Notes under the pieces: model-generated
The model's input: the letters and a program-made list of their open reading frames with translations, nothing else
The model's database searches: none
Told to the model about the DNA's origin: nothing
Assembly (NCBI GenBank): GCA_040878225.1
Contig: JBBDMR010000032.1
Coordinates: 1 to 6,244 of the forward strand
From: MA-ANB-1 sp040878225
Lineage (GTDB): Bacteria; Actinomycetota; Acidimicrobiia; Spongiisociales; ZC4RG35
Length of the DNA: 6,244 bases
Reading direction: 5' to 3'
Shown here: piece after piece, positions 5,873-6,244 of the stretch
Position numbering within the stretch: position 1 is the first letter of the stretch
Layout of the letters: each line of letters opens with the position of its first letter
Translations under genes and position numbers: made by a program

Positions 5873-6244
5873 CTAGGACGCCAACCCATCGGTGGGCTTC
5901 TCGGCGGGTGTCTTGTCTGGTGGGCTCACTGCATCGGCGTCGAGGCCCATGGCGCGGACTTTGAAAAGGAAGGGGAGTTGGAGAACGTAGAGCACGCCCG
6001 CCACGACGTAGCCGATGCCGAGTGACCAGACATCGGCGACCCTCCCCAGGGCGGGCTGGAAGACAACTCCCCCTGCCGATCCGGTAAGTGATGCGAACGA
6101 GAGAACGGTCGCACGCTGCTTCGATGGAATCACACTGTTGAGGTAGGCCTGCTGCATCGGGGCGGCCACAGCGGCGACCAGAGCAGTTCCTGCCAGGAGC
6201 GAAATCGCCACCCAGAACCCGATCGGGATCTCCAGTAGAGATGC
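5873..6244 (-). CDS. Major facilitator superfamily (MFS) transporter, C-terminal part, cut by window edge
   Basis: The last 123 residues of a membrane transporter; the gene enters from beyond 6244 and ends at TAG 5875-5873. The frame is open to the edge, so the GTG at 6211 is an internal codon and not the start. Visible are a hydrophobic segment (about 9-28 of the visible part), the cytoplasmic-type loop NSVIPSKQRATVLSFASL, a helix through TGSAGGVVFQPALGRVAD, and a last helix GIGYVVAGVLYVLQLPFLF. A polar tail of about 30 residues, rich in Asp, Pro and Lys, follows. The P.QQAYLN..IPS.QRATVLSF wording is typical of the tetracycline/multidrug-efflux-like MFS branch near helices 10-12. The substrate is unknown and only about a quarter to a third of a usual protein of 400 residues is visible. 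Confidence 0.85.
   Translation of the reverse strand, partial: ASLLEIPIGFWVAISLLAGTALVAAVAAPMQQAYLNSVIPSKQRATVLSFASLTGSAGGVVFQPALGRVADVWSLGIGYVVAGVLYVLQLPFLFKVRAMGLDADAVSPPDKTPAEKPTDGLAS

Noticed and set aside
5677..5889. 70-codon minus-strand frame between the MFS and small membrane genes
   Set aside because: Overlaps the MFS 3' end in another frame; Arg/Ser/Pro-rich translation and no ribosome site, so treated as non-coding.

Overview
The window is GC-rich bacterial DNA, densely packed with genes. GTG starts, one likely leaderless gene and a DapB with the actinobacterial type of C-terminal half suggest an actinobacterium-like organism, possibly an environmental lineage such as Acidimicrobiia. 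This placement is inferred from style and protein motifs. No rRNA or other marker gene is present to confirm it.

Layout: positions 1-129 hold no gene I can support. From 3837 leftwards to 130, on the minus strand, runs a tight three-gene operon: a class III PLP aminotransferase related to glutamate-1-semialdehyde aminomutase, then a dihydrodipicolinate reductase (DapB) family protein whose GTG start directly abuts the aminotransferase stop, then 9 bases further on a thiamine-diphosphate (ThDP) enzyme of the oxalyl-CoA decarboxylase / 2-hydroxyacyl-CoA lyase / acetolactate-synthase-like superfamily. A 184-base divergent intergenic region separates this operon from a plus-strand NAD(P)-dependent aldehyde dehydrogenase (4022-5461). 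Convergent with that gene, ending 10 bases after its stop, is a small two-helix membrane protein on the minus strand. After a 180 to 215-base spacer comes the C-terminal end of a major facilitator superfamily (MFS) transporter, also on the minus strand, which runs off the right edge.

How they may work together: the aminotransferase, DapB-like reductase and ThDP lyase/decarboxylase are almost certainly co-transcribed, and the divergent aldehyde dehydrogenase may share their control region. The set (transamination, NAD(P)H-linked C=N or C=C reduction, ThDP-dependent C-C cleavage or ligation, aldehyde oxidation) looks like a pathway for an amino acid or imino acid that I do not recognise as any named operon. 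Each enzyme is recognisable at family level; the substrates are not. The main point of interest is a catalytically plausible but divergent DapB outside any visible lysine gene context. There are no CRISPR arrays, insertion sequences, tRNAs or rRNAs in the window.
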